This document shows, piece after piece, positions 1 through 8,010 of a stretch of 54,461 nucleotides of DNA. The stretch covers positions 1 to 54,461 of the forward strand of contig CAJONC010000005.1 in NCBI GenBank assembly GCA_905235675.1. The letters are read 5' to 3'. The position numbers and the translations under genes are program-made. Below the pieces are notes generated by a model. That model ran no database searches and was not told where the DNA came from. It was given only the letters and a program-made list of their open reading frames with translations. The stretch is from an uncultured Bacteroidales bacterium (GTDB lineage Bacteria; Bacteroidota; Bacteroidia; Bacteroidales; UBA932). Within the stretch, counting starts at the first letter, position 1. Each line of letters opens with the position of its first letter.

Positions 1-1
1 G

Positions 2-421
2 GCCTACGAGCTCATCCCCTACGAGGTGGACGAGAACGATCTCGCGGCGGGGCATGTGGCGGAGCAACTCGGCGAGCCGATAGAACAGGTGTTCAAAACC
101 CTTGTGCTGAGGGGCGACAGGAACGGGCTCTTCGTGTGCGTGATGCCCGGCGATATGGAGGTGGACCTTAAACTGGCGGCGAAGATATCCGGCAACAAGA
201 GCGCCGCGATGATTCACATGAAGGAACTTCTTCCCGAAACCGGATACATACGCGGCGGCTGCTCCCCGATAGGGATGAAGAAGCCTCTTCCTACTTTTAT
301 CCATGAATCCGCCCTTCTCTACGATTTTATCTACGTCAGCGCGGGCGTCCGCGGCCTCCAGCTCAAACTCAAGCCCGAAGACCTCATCTCCTTCATCGGC
401 GCAGGGATTTATCCGCTGTAG
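2..421 (+). CDS. ybaK: Cys-tRNA(Pro) deacylase YbaK (5' end missing)
   Basis: The frame is open from base 2, so the start lies before the window; the GTG at 26 is internal because the codons before it (reading AYELIPYE) already match the family. YbaK-type proteins hydrolyse Cys-tRNA(Pro) formed by mischarging in the cytoplasm. Family hallmarks seen are EQVFKTLVLRGD near the visible N-terminus, the conserved lysine of VFKTL, GNKSAAM, GYIRGGCSPIGMKK and the C-terminal SAGVRGLQL. About 139 residues are visible of a usual ~155-160, so only a short N-terminal piece is lost. No partner gene is visible. Family assignment is firm; exact tRNA specificity is inferred from the family. Confidence 0.93.
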   Translation, partial: AYELIPYEVDENDLAAGHVAEQLGEPIEQVFKTLVLRGDRNGLFVCVMPGDMEVDLKLAAKISGNKSAAMIHMKELLPETGYIRGGCSPIGMKKPLPTFIHESALLYDFIYVSAGVRGLQLKLKPEDLISFIGAGIYPL

Positions 422-429
422 GTGTTTGC

Positions 430-645
430 CTATATGATAATCCGCCCCTTGCGGTCCATTACCACCGACTCGCTATCGTAGCTGCTGGTTATCCGTGCAC
501 GGATCAAGTTTTTGGAAATCATGTTAAAATCCGAATAGATGGCCGGAGTGATGGCTCTGCCCGTATGCTTGTCCATCAGGCATTCTCTGGACATCCTGTG
601 CTACAGGTAGTTCGGGATGCGGCGGTAATAAAATTCGGGTGTCTG
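430..645 (-). pseudogene. Remnant of a WG-repeat protein
   Basis: The 282-nt gap between ybaK and the AAA-ATPase gene is not empty. On the minus strand a frame runs from 645 to a TAG at 430-432, with one internal TAG at 601-603. Downstream of that stop, from ATG 594, 54 codons remain, including GLMDKHTG-like text (CLMDKHTGRAITPAIYSD) and a final DRKGRIII, which match the WG-repeat pattern (D-x-x-G-x-x-I-x-P-x-Y ... G-x-I-I). The frame is closed upstream by TGA at 646-648. I read it as the decayed 3' end of a longer WG-repeat protein. A genuine 54-codon gene starting at 594 cannot be excluded. Confidence 0.5.
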
Positions 646-703
646 TCATTAAAAATTCAGGAATAATCCGTATCTTGCAAGACCTTAAACAAAGGAGGCC
701 ATT

Positions 704-2272
704 ATGGGAATGTACATCAACGTCGGGAACGCAGGGTTCCGCTCTTCCAGAAATGGAGAATACGTCGACAAGTCAGGGCTTATCTCTGTGGTGAACCGTA
801 CGCTTTTTACGGAGCGTCGTTTCAGTTGCGTCACCCGCAGCCGTCGCTTCGGCAAGTCGATGGCGGCCAAGATGCTGTGTGCATATTATGACCAGTCCTG
901 CGACTCCCGGGCCATGTTCGAGGACCTGGAGATTGCCTCCGACCCGAACTTTGAGAAGCACCTGAACAAGTACCCTGTTTTGTATCTGGACATGACCAAC
1001 TTTGTGGGCAGCAAACAGGATCCGGACATCGTCCCCCACATACAGGAAAAACTTAAGGCCGACATTGTTACCGCCTATCCGTCCGTGCCCATAAGCCCTG
1101 ATGACAATGTGATGGAAACTTTATATAAGGTTCAAGCATCCACAGGGGACGCCTTCTTTTTTATTATTGATGAATGGGACGCCATCTGCCGTGAGTACGA
1201 ATCCGGCACCAAGGCGATGGACGACTATGTAGACTGGCTGCGCAGCATGTTCAAGAGCGTTTCCGCCAGTGATGTTTTCGCAGGGGTGTATATGACCGGA
1301 ATCCTTCCCATCAAGAAATATAACACGCAGTCGGCGCTGAACAATTTTGTCGAGTACTCGATGGTGGAGCCTCGCAATATGGGGAGATACTTCGGCTTCA
1401 CCAAGGACGAAGTGCGCGCCCTCGCAGAGAAGTATGGCGTAGATTTCGATAATCTGGAGAACTGGTACGACGGATACCAGATAGGCGACGAACAATCCAT
1501 ATTCAACCCCAACTCCGTAATGATGGCAGTTGATATCGGCCGCTGCCGGAGTTTCTGGGCTACCGCCAGTGCCTTCGATGCCGTGGCGGGCTATATCGGG
1601 ATGAACTACGAGGGCCTGAAGGACGACATCATCGCCATGCTTGCCGGAGGAAGATGCAAGGTTAATCCTACCAGGTTCAGAAACGACATGCGGGACATCA
1701 ACAGCAAGGACGATGTACTCACGGTGCTGATTCATCTCGGCTACCTTTCCTATAATTGGCGCAAGGACGAGTGCTACATTCCCAACCGCGAGGTGGCCGG
1801 CGAGATGGTCAATGCCGTCGAGGCCAATAATTGGAAAGAGGTGTCCGAATCGCTTGCCAAGTCTGAGAAACTGCTGGCCGCTACGCTGGCGGGCGACGAG
1901 GAGGCCGTGGCGAAAGGCATCGAAGCCGTCCACGACGAAAACACAAGCATTCTCAATTACAATGACGAGAACTCGCTCTCATGTGTCCTCAGCCTTGCCT
2001 ACTATTATGCCCGCAACGACTATGTGATTCACCGCGAGTTGGCTTCGGGAAAGGGCTTTGCCGATATAGTGCTCGTCCCCCGAAAGAACGTGGATTCTCC
2101 GGCCATCATAATCGAACTGAAGGTCAACAAGGATGCCGACACGGCGCTGGAACAGATACTCCGCAAGGAATATCCTGCCAAGGTGGCGGAATATGCCGGA
2201 GACTTGCTCCTGGTTGGCGTCAATTACGACCGCGAGACCAAGCAGCACACGTGCCGGATTGAGAAGGGGTAA
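704..2272 (+). CDS. AAA-ATPase-like / PD-(D/E)XK nuclease-like protein
   Basis: This 522-residue protein has the two-domain plan very common in Bacteroidota: an N-terminal AAA-ATPase-like domain (PF09820 type) and a C-terminal PD-(D/E)XK domain (PDDEXK_9/DUF1703 type). The ATP-binding loop is SRRFGKSM at residues 46-53 (the family's RPRRFGKS), and the Walker B-like segment is FFIIDEWDAI. The nuclease core is visible as GFADIVLV with Asp454 and IIELK with Glu471 and Lys473. Unusually for this phylum, a strong AAAGGAGG lies 6 nt before ATG 704; ATG 710 is an alternative start. Cellular role is unknown; a DNA-related or defence role is only inference. The next gene follows after 8 nt. Confidence 0.85.
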   Translation: MGMYINVGNAGFRSSRNGEYVDKSGLISVVNRTLFTERRFSCVTRSRRFGKSMAAKMLCAYYDQSCDSRAMFEDLEIASDPNFEKHLNKYPVLYLDMTNFVGSKQDPDIVPHIQEKLKADIVTAYPSVPISPDDNVMETLYKVQASTGDAFFFIIDEWDAICREYESGTKAMDDYVDWLRSMFKSVSASDVFAGVYMTGILPIKKYNTQSALNNFVEYSMVEPRNMGRYFGFTKDEVRALAEKYGVDFDNLENWYDGYQIGDEQSIFNPNSVMMAVDIGRCRSFWATASAFDAVAGYIGMNYEGLKDDIIAMLAGGRCKVNPTRFRNDMRDINSKDDVLTVLIHLGYLSYNWRKDECYIPNREVAGEMVNAVEANNWKEVSESLAKSEKLLAATLAGDEEAVAKGIEAVHDENTSILNYNDENSLSCVLSLAYYYARNDYVIHRELASGKGFADIVLVPRKNVDSPAIIIELKVNKDADTALEQILRKEYPAKVAEYAGDLLLVGVNYDRETKQHTCRIEKG

Positions 2273-2280
2273 CCTATAAA

Positions 2281-2679
2281 ATGAAGGCCAATCAAACACG
2301 CATCCATGACAATGACCCCTGCGGAGAGATCCGCCGTTTGGTGGAAGAGTCCCTGGGGCGATTCCGCCTGATAGTGGCGGAGACCGAAACATTTCCGTCG
2401 TGGCAGGATCCTATCGTAATGCCGGTACCCTGCAAGGGAATCAGCAATGTTTTCGATGAATTGTCCTACAGTATCCGCTGGGGGATGCAGGACAATCTGC
2501 TCGTAGGCCAGGCTGTCAGCATCTCCAATCCCGACCCCGACGAACAGCACTGCTTCAGTATGCTCACCCTTTCGGCCCATTCCAAGGAAGAAATGCTTGA
2601 CCTGCTTGCCCTGCAAGAGTCACAGGAAATCATCTACGACAGTTTCCTGCGACTGATTGAGGAAATGCATCACGTCTGA
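2281..2679 (+). CDS. Small hypothetical protein
   Basis: A 132-residue soluble protein that I do not recognise. No signal peptide or membrane segment is visible. It has a mixed acidic sequence with a central GMQDNLLVGQAVSISNPDPDEQ segment split here as GMQDNLLVGQ and AVSISNPDPDEQ, and a helical C-terminus rich in Leu/Glu. It starts 8 nt after the AAA-ATPase/nuclease gene and ends just before the promoter of the next gene, so it is probably co-transcribed with the ATPase gene. That linkage is the only hint to function. Confidence 0.6.
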   Translation: MKANQTRIHDNDPCGEIRRLVEESLGRFRLIVAETETFPSWQDPIVMPVPCKGISNVFDELSYSIRWGMQDNLLVGQAVSISNPDPDEQHCFSMLTLSAHSKEEMLDLLALQESQEIIYDSFLRLIEEMHHV

Positions 2680-2687
2680 AAAAATCT

Positions 2688-2695
2688 TATCTTTG
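2688..2695 (+). promoter_or_regulatory. -7 box of the aminotransferase-dapF promoter
   Basis: TATCTTTG, a perfect Bacteroidota -7 element (TAnnTTTG), lies in the 34-nt gap before the fusion gene. No good -33 TTTG is seen (AATG at 20 nt). It puts the transcript start near 2701 and supports ATG 2714 rather than the in-frame ATG at 2657, which lies upstream of the promoter. Confidence 0.65.
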
Positions 2696-2713
2696 CACAT
2701 CAAGAAAAAGCTG

Positions 2714-4756
2714 ATGGATTACGCAAAATTCTTTTCCGACGATGTGCCGTCGTTCCTGCGGTCGCCCGTGAGGGAGATTTTCCGCAAGGTGGACCTGGCG
2801 TCGATTTACTCGTTCGCGGGGGGCTACCCCGATGCGGCCACCTTCCCTATCGGGGAGATGGAGGGGCTGACGCGCAAGGTGATGGAGAAGTACGGTGCGA
2901 AGGCCCTGCAATATGGTGGTACCCAGGGGGTTCCGGAATTGCGGGAGGCTGTGTCGCGATGGTATGCACCCTTGCTGTACGGGCCGTCCGGCCCCGGGGA
3001 AATCCCTCTTGAGCATATACAGATAACCACATCTTCCCAGCAGGGGATAGATGTCTGCTCACGCATTTTCCTTAATCCCAGCGACGTGGTGCTCACCACC
3101 AATCCTGCCTATCTCGGCGCCCTTCAGTCTTTCAGGGCATACAGGGCGGAAGTGCGGGAACTTGCCTTGGACAAACCTGCCGGCAATGCAAAATTCATCT
3201 ACATCGTCCCCGACTTCTGCAATCCTTCGGGCGTGACTATGAGCCTTGAAGAGAGGCAGACCTTGGTGGAATTCGCCCGCCGCGAAGACCTCCTGATAAT
3301 TGAGGACAGCCCCTACCGTTCGCTCCGTTACAGCGGGACCGACGTCCCCACTATATATTCCCTCGCGCCCGAACGCACCCTGCATCTCGGCAGTTTCTCG
3401 AAGATATTCGCCCCCGGTTTCCGCCTCGGATGGATAATCGCGGCTCCCGAACTTCTGGAACAGATATTCATCTGCAAGCAGGCCCTGGACCTATGTCCGC
3501 CCGTGTTCGACCAGTACCTCGCCGCGGAATTCATAGCCGGAGGCGCTCTCGACCGCAATCTCTCACGCAGCATAGGGCTCTACCGCGAAAAGCGGGACTA
3601 TATGCTCGAACTGCTGGAACGCTATATGCCGGAGGGAGTTAGCTGGACGCATCCCGACGGCGGCCTGTTCCTGTGGCTTACCCTGCCGGAAGAACTCGAC
3701 ACGGTAGCGATGTACGACAGGGCCCTGGCGGCAGGGGTGGCCTATGTGGCAGGTTCCTTCTTCTATCCCGACGGCAGCCACCGTAACACTATGAGGATCA
3801 ATTTTTCGTACCTCGCCCGCGAGAGGATGGAGGACGGAGTAAAACTGCTGGCTGAGGTGATAAAAAGCAATTTGCAAGGCGTGCAGATTTTCAAGATGTC
3901 CGGCGCGGGGAACAAGTTCGTGGTTCTCGACGGCCGCGGGAAGGATATGGACGCCTTCCGGGATGTGGATAGAATCAAGTCTCTCTGCACGGAGTACCGG
4001 ACCGACGGGCTGATGATTCTGGACGAGGGAGTGCCGGAGCAAAAAGCGGATTTCCGTATGGAATTCTACAACCCCGACGGAAGCGGCGGGATGATGTGCG
4101 GGAATGGCGGAAGATGCATCAGCGCCTTTGCGGACCGGCTCGGCGTAAAGCCTTTGCGTAAAGATCATTACGAGTTCATCGCTCCCGACGGGCCGCACTG
4201 TTCGGACATACTGGAGAGGCCATTGAAGGCCGAAGGTACGGCTATTGACGGCCGCTGGACGGTGCGCCTGAAAATGATAGATGTAAACGGCATCAGCCCA
4301 GTGCTGGGCGGTTATTTCCTGAACACCGGCACCCGCCATTTCGTGAAGTTTGTGGAAGATGTGGATGCAGTGAATGTAGAGGAGGAAGGCAAGGCGCTGC
4401 GCTGGAATGAGGCCTTCGCTCCTGAAGGCAGCAATGCCAACTTTGTCCAGGTTTGCGACGGTTTCCTGAAGGTACGTACTTTTGAGAAAGGTGTTGAGGG
4501 AGAGACACTTGCGTGTGGTACGGGGATCACTGCGAGCGCCATAGCAAGCTGGTTTGCACAGACAGTCGACCATTCTGCTGAAAACTCTCTGCGCTCTGCA
4601 TTCCCTGCAGATGAAACAGGGCGCGTCAGCATACGCCTTCAGGCACGAAGCGGCGACATGCTGAGCGTGGACTTCCTGCCAGCAGGACCGTCAGCCTTCC
4701 GCGACATCTATCTCACCGGCCCGGCGGAATTTCTGGGAAAAACGATATCTTTGTAG
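2714..4756 (+). CDS. dapF: Aminotransferase fused to diaminopimelate epimerase
   Basis: A 680-residue single chain with two enzymes. Residues 1 to about 386 are a fold-type I PLP aminotransferase of the 2-aminoadipate/KAT II/MocR-like group: SFAGGYPDAATFP near the N-terminus, PDFCNPSG, and the PLP lysine Lys230 in GSFSKIFAPGFRLGW. Residues about 389-680 are DapF, which converts LL- to meso-diaminopimelate for lysine and peptidoglycan. Both catalytic cysteines are present: Cys462 in MMCGNGGRC and Cys601 in ACGTGITASA. The linker is only a few residues. The start at 2714 is chosen from the promoter at 2688. The usual GNDF motif of DapF reads GNKF here. The aminotransferase is not DapL-like by motif, yet its fusion suggests it may supply LL-DAP; this is inference. 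Confidence 0.92.
   Translation: MDYAKFFSDDVPSFLRSPVREIFRKVDLASIYSFAGGYPDAATFPIGEMEGLTRKVMEKYGAKALQYGGTQGVPELREAVSRWYAPLLYGPSGPGEIPLEHIQITTSSQQGIDVCSRIFLNPSDVVLTTNPAYLGALQSFRAYRAEVRELALDKPAGNAKFIYIVPDFCNPSGVTMSLEERQTLVEFARREDLLIIEDSPYRSLRYSGTDVPTIYSLAPERTLHLGSFSKIFAPGFRLGWIIAAPELLEQIFICKQALDLCPPVFDQYLAAEFIAGGALDRNLSRSIGLYREKRDYMLELLERYMPEGVSWTHPDGGLFLWLTLPEELDTVAMYDRALAAGVAYVAGSFFYPDGSHRNTMRINFSYLARERMEDGVKLLAEVIKSNLQGVQIFKMSGAGNKFVVLDGRGKDMDAFRDVDRIKSLCTEYRTDGLMILDEGVPEQKADFRMEFYNPDGSGGMMCGNGGRCISAFADRLGVKPLRKDHYEFIAPDGPHCSDILERPLKAEGTAIDGRWTVRLKMIDVNGISPVLGGYFLNTGTRHFVKFVEDVDAVNVEEEGKALRWNEAFAPEGSNANFVQVCDGFLKVRTFEKGVEGETLACGTGITASAIASWFAQTVDHSAENSLRSAFPADETGRVSIRLQARSGDMLSVDFLPAGPSAFRDIYLTGPAEFLGKTISL
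4746..4753 (+). promoter_or_regulatory. Candidate -7 box before the YfhO-type gene
   Basis: TATCTTTG overlaps the last codons of dapF and ends 7 nt before ATG 4761. It matches the -7 consensus exactly, but no -33 TTTG is found at 19-21 nt. If active it gives a nearly leaderless transcript. Confidence 0.4.
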
Positions 4757-4760
4757 GTAT

Positions 4761-7214
4761 ATGAAAAAGAAAATAACAATCTACATAAGTATAATTCTGG
4801 GTTTCCTGGTGCTGGCGTACGCTTTCGTGCCGCAGGTGCTGGACGGAAAGATAATCAACCAGAGCGACAATTCGGGCTGGCGCGGAATGGTGCAGGAGAT
4901 GCACGAGTGGAACAAAGCTCATCCCGACGATAAGACGGCATGGACGGAATCGATGTTCGGGGGAATGCCCACCACTACCATTGAACCTTCCACCGAAGGC
5001 GACTGGACCCAGCCTCTCTATCGCGGCCTGATGGCCGGCAAGCGCCCTGCGAACTGGCTCTTCGTCTCCCTGGTGGGGGGATTCCTGCTGTTGCTTGCTT
5101 TCGGGGTGAACCCCCTGATAGCTGCCGGAGGCGCCGTCGCAATCAGCTTCTGTTCCTTCAATTTCCAGATAATACAGGTGGGGCACAACACCAAGATGCA
5201 GGCAATAGCCTTGATGCCCTGGGTGTTGGCTGCCATTGTATATGCCTATAAATCAGCCATCTCGCGAAAATTGCCCCAGGCCCTGCTTGGATCCGCCCTG
5301 TTCGGCCTCGCGGTAAGCTTCCAGATAAAGGCCAACCATCCCCAGATATCCTATTATCTCGCGCTGATAATACTTTTCTATGTACTTACAGTGTTCATCT
5401 GGCTGCTCTGCAGCAAGGAACGCAGAGCGTCCATAGGGAGGTTCTTCGCAGTTTCCGCACTGCTGCTGGTGCTTGGTCTGGCCGGAATAGGAACCAACGC
5501 CTCCAAGCTTCTCCCCACCCTCGAATACACCCCGTATTCCATGCGGGGGGGATCCACTTCGGGAGAAACCAAGGGACTGGACCTCGACTATGCCACGGCA
5601 TGGAGTTACGGTAAGGAGGAACTGCCCAACCTGATGATTCCCAACTTCAACGGAGGGGCATCCGCCGGCAGGCTCGGACCCGACAGCGAGACCTACAAAC
5701 TCCTCAAGCGGGCGGGACAGCCGAATCTCAAGCAGATCAGCAAACAGCTGCCTCTCTACTGGGGCCCGCAGCCCTTCACGGCAGGCCCGATGTTCATCGG
5801 AGGCATCAGCATATTCCTATTCCTGCTCGGGCTTTTCTGCTACAAGGGGAAGGAGCGCTGGTGGCTGCTCGCGGCGACCATCTTCGCGGTGTTCCTCGCT
5901 CTCGGGCACCATTTCTTATGGTTCACGAAACTCTGCTACAATTACCTGCCCCTATATAACAAGTTCCGCACGGTTTCGATGGCCCTCTGCGTCCTCCAGA
6001 TAACCGTGCCTCTGCTTGGCTTCCTCTTCCTCGACAAACTGGTGAGGGAAGACATAGGGGCCGCCGAGCTCCGAAAGAAAGGCCTCATAGCCTTCCTGCT
6101 TACAGGAGGTATCTGCCTGATTTTCTGGATATTCCCCAGCCTTGCGGGAAGCTTCACCGGCGCGTCCGACTACGGGATGCAGGACGCCCTCGTGGATGCC
6201 CTCGTCGCCGACAGGATTTCGCTGCTCAGGCACGATGCCGCCGTGTCGTTCATACTGATTCTTGCCACCGCAGCCCTTCTCTGGTGGGCCTGCCTGCCAG
6301 GTTCCAAGCCTGCCGCGGACGCCGCAGAAGAGCACAGGAACGGCTTCGCGTCACGGGGGAGGAGGGTGATTTCCGCGATGGGAATCTGCGCGCTTGTGCT
6401 TGTGAACCTGTTCGCTGTCGGAAAGAGATATCTTTCTTCCGACGACTTCATGACTCCGAAAAATTTCATGTCGCAGTTCGAGCTGAGGCCGGTGGACAAG
6501 CTGATTCTTGCCGATGACGACCCTTCGTACCGTGTGCTGGACCTTACCGTAAACGTATTCAACGATTCTCACCCGTCCTACTGGCACAAGAACATCGGGG
6601 GATACTCTCCCGCCAAACTTCAAATCTATCAGGAGTATATCGAGAGTACGCTGCAGTCTGACATACAGGCTCTTACGAAGTCGCTGCAGGGAGTGCGGAC
6701 AATTCAGGAGGCGGAAGCAGCGGTGCCCGAACTGGAAGGGCTCGCAAATCTCAACTGCAAGTATATCATAATAAATGAAGATGCCGCCCCGCTGAAGTAT
6801 CCCTATGCGCGGGGGAATGCCTGGTTCGAAGCTCTCACGGATCCGGCAGAGGCGGAATGCAATGCCGATCCTGACTTCGTGCAACTGACATCCTACGCCC
6901 CCAACTGCCTCAAATATGAATATTCTGCATCTGGCGAACGCAAGCTTGTGTTCAGCGAGGTGTACTACCCTGCGGGGTGGAAGCTGACTTTGGAGGATGG
7001 CACCGAGCTGGAGATGTCCCTTTCCGACAAGGTGCTCCGGAGTGCGGTGGTGCCTGCAGGGAAGCATACGCTTGAGATGCGTTTCGCACCCGTTTCGTAT
7101 TCGCGCGGAGCGGCGATGTCAAGGGCCTGTTCGATTCTTCTGATATTGCTCGTTCTCGGGTCGGTGGCAGGGATGTTTTTACCTTCAGTGAAACGCGATG
7201 GAAGTAAGGGCTAA
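4761..7214 (+). CDS. YfhO-family polytopic membrane protein
   Basis: An 817-residue inner-membrane protein of the Bacteroidota YfhO type. It starts with a membrane anchor (ITIYISIILGFLVLAYAF), followed by a periplasmic loop with the motif QSDNSGW and then many hydrophobic segments up to about residue 540. Examples are WLFVSLVGGFLLLLAFGV, FFAVSALLLVLGLAGIG and SIFLFLLGLFCY. A soluble region of about 230 residues follows, and a last helix (ACSILLILLVLGSVAGMFL) precedes the C-terminus. YfhO proteins are related to GT-C-type glycosyltransferases, and the B. subtilis member acts in lipoteichoic-acid glycosylation; the substrate in Bacteroidota is unknown. It follows dapF by 4 nt and overlaps rsmA by 17 nt, so it is probably co-transcribed with both. 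Confidence 0.82.
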   Translation: MKKKITIYISIILGFLVLAYAFVPQVLDGKIINQSDNSGWRGMVQEMHEWNKAHPDDKTAWTESMFGGMPTTTIEPSTEGDWTQPLYRGLMAGKRPANWLFVSLVGGFLLLLAFGVNPLIAAGGAVAISFCSFNFQIIQVGHNTKMQAIALMPWVLAAIVYAYKSAISRKLPQALLGSALFGLAVSFQIKANHPQISYYLALIILFYVLTVFIWLLCSKERRASIGRFFAVSALLLVLGLAGIGTNASKLLPTLEYTPYSMRGGSTSGETKGLDLDYATAWSYGKEELPNLMIPNFNGGASAGRLGPDSETYKLLKRAGQPNLKQISKQLPLYWGPQPFTAGPMFIGGISIFLFLLGLFCYKGKERWWLLAATIFAVFLALGHHFLWFTKLCYNYLPLYNKFRTVSMALCVLQITVPLLGFLFLDKLVREDIGAAELRKKGLIAFLLTGGICLIFWIFPSLAGSFTGASDYGMQDALVDALVADRISLLRHDAAVSFILILATAALLWWACLPGSKPAADAAEEHRNGFASRGRRVISAMGICALVLVNLFAVGKRYLSSDDFMTPKNFMSQFELRPVDKLILADDDPSYRVLDLTVNVFNDSHPSYWHKNIGGYSPAKLQIYQEYIESTLQSDIQALTKSLQGVRTIQEAEAAVPELEGLANLNCKYIIINEDAAPLKYPYARGNAWFEALTDPAEAECNADPDFVQLTSYAPNCLKYEYSASGERKLVFSEVYYPAGWKLTLEDGTELEMSLSDKVLRSAVVPAGKHTLEMRFAPVSYSRGAAMSRACSILLILLVLGSVAGMFLPSVKRDGSKG

Positions 7215-8010
7215 AAAGTCGCTCGGGCAGCATTTCCTGGTGGATCTCGGAGTTGCCGGTCGCATTGTGGACTCCCTCAATGCGGAGGGCACGAAAGCGG
7301 ATGTGCTGGAGATAGGCCCCGGAATGGGTGTCCTCACCAGGTTCCTGCTGCAGAGGGAGGATATCAATCTGAAGATGGTGGAACTCGACGGGGAGTCGGT
7401 GGATTATCTGCTTACCCATTATAACGGGATGCAGGGCCGTCTCTATCAGGCGGACTACCTCAAACTCGACATTCACAGGCTTTTCGGGGGGCAGTACAAG
7501 ATAATAGGAAACTTTCCTTACAATATCTCATCGCAAATTTTCTTCAAGATACTGGACGACCGCGACCGTGTTCCGGAAGTGGTGTGCATGATTCAGAAGG
7601 AAGTCGCGGAACGTATTGCGGAGGGCCCCGGGAGCAAGACCTACGGCATCTTGAGCGTGCTGCTTCAGGCCTGGTACGACATAGAGTATCTTTTCACCGT
7701 GGAGCCTGGAGCCTTCGCCCCGCCCCCGAAAGTGCGTTCGGCGGTGATTCGCCTGAAACGGAACGGCCGCACGGCCCTGCTTGCCGCAGACGGCACCCCC
7801 GTGGAAGACAAACTCTTCCGCACTGTCGTGAAAACCGCGTTCAACCAGAGGCGCAAAACCCTTCGCAACGCCCTCAAGCCCATGCTGAACCCTGAGGCCG
7901 AAGGCTATGCCGGAATCATGGCCGACCCGGTGTTCGACCTCCGCGCCGAAAGGCTCGGGGTGGAAGATTTCATCGAGCTTGCCGAGAAGATAAGCGGGCT
8001 GGTGCGCTGA
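7198..8010 (+). CDS. rsmA: 16S rRNA A1518/A1519 dimethyltransferase
   Basis: RsmA (KsgA) makes N6,N6-dimethyladenosine at the two adjacent adenines of the 16S 3' hairpin using SAM, a late check in 30S assembly. The 270-residue length is normal. Diagnostic motifs: KKSLGQHFL at the N-terminus, the SAM site VLEIGPGMG at 36-44, the catalytic NFPYN at 105-109, and APPPKVRSAVIRL plus FNQRRKTLRNALK near the C-terminus. The start at 7198 lies inside the end of the YfhO-type gene (17-nt overlap), which implies translational coupling. Its TGA abuts directly the stop codon of the convergent GH39-like gene, leaving no room for a terminator between them. Confidence 0.97.
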   Translation: MEVRAKKSLGQHFLVDLGVAGRIVDSLNAEGTKADVLEIGPGMGVLTRFLLQREDINLKMVELDGESVDYLLTHYNGMQGRLYQADYLKLDIHRLFGGQYKIIGNFPYNISSQIFFKILDDRDRVPEVVCMIQKEVAERIAEGPGSKTYGILSVLLQAWYDIEYLFTVEPGAFAPPPKVRSAVIRLKRNGRTALLAADGTPVEDKLFRTVVKTAFNQRRKTLRNALKPMLNPEAEGYAGIMADPVFDLRAERLGVEDFIELAEKISGLVR

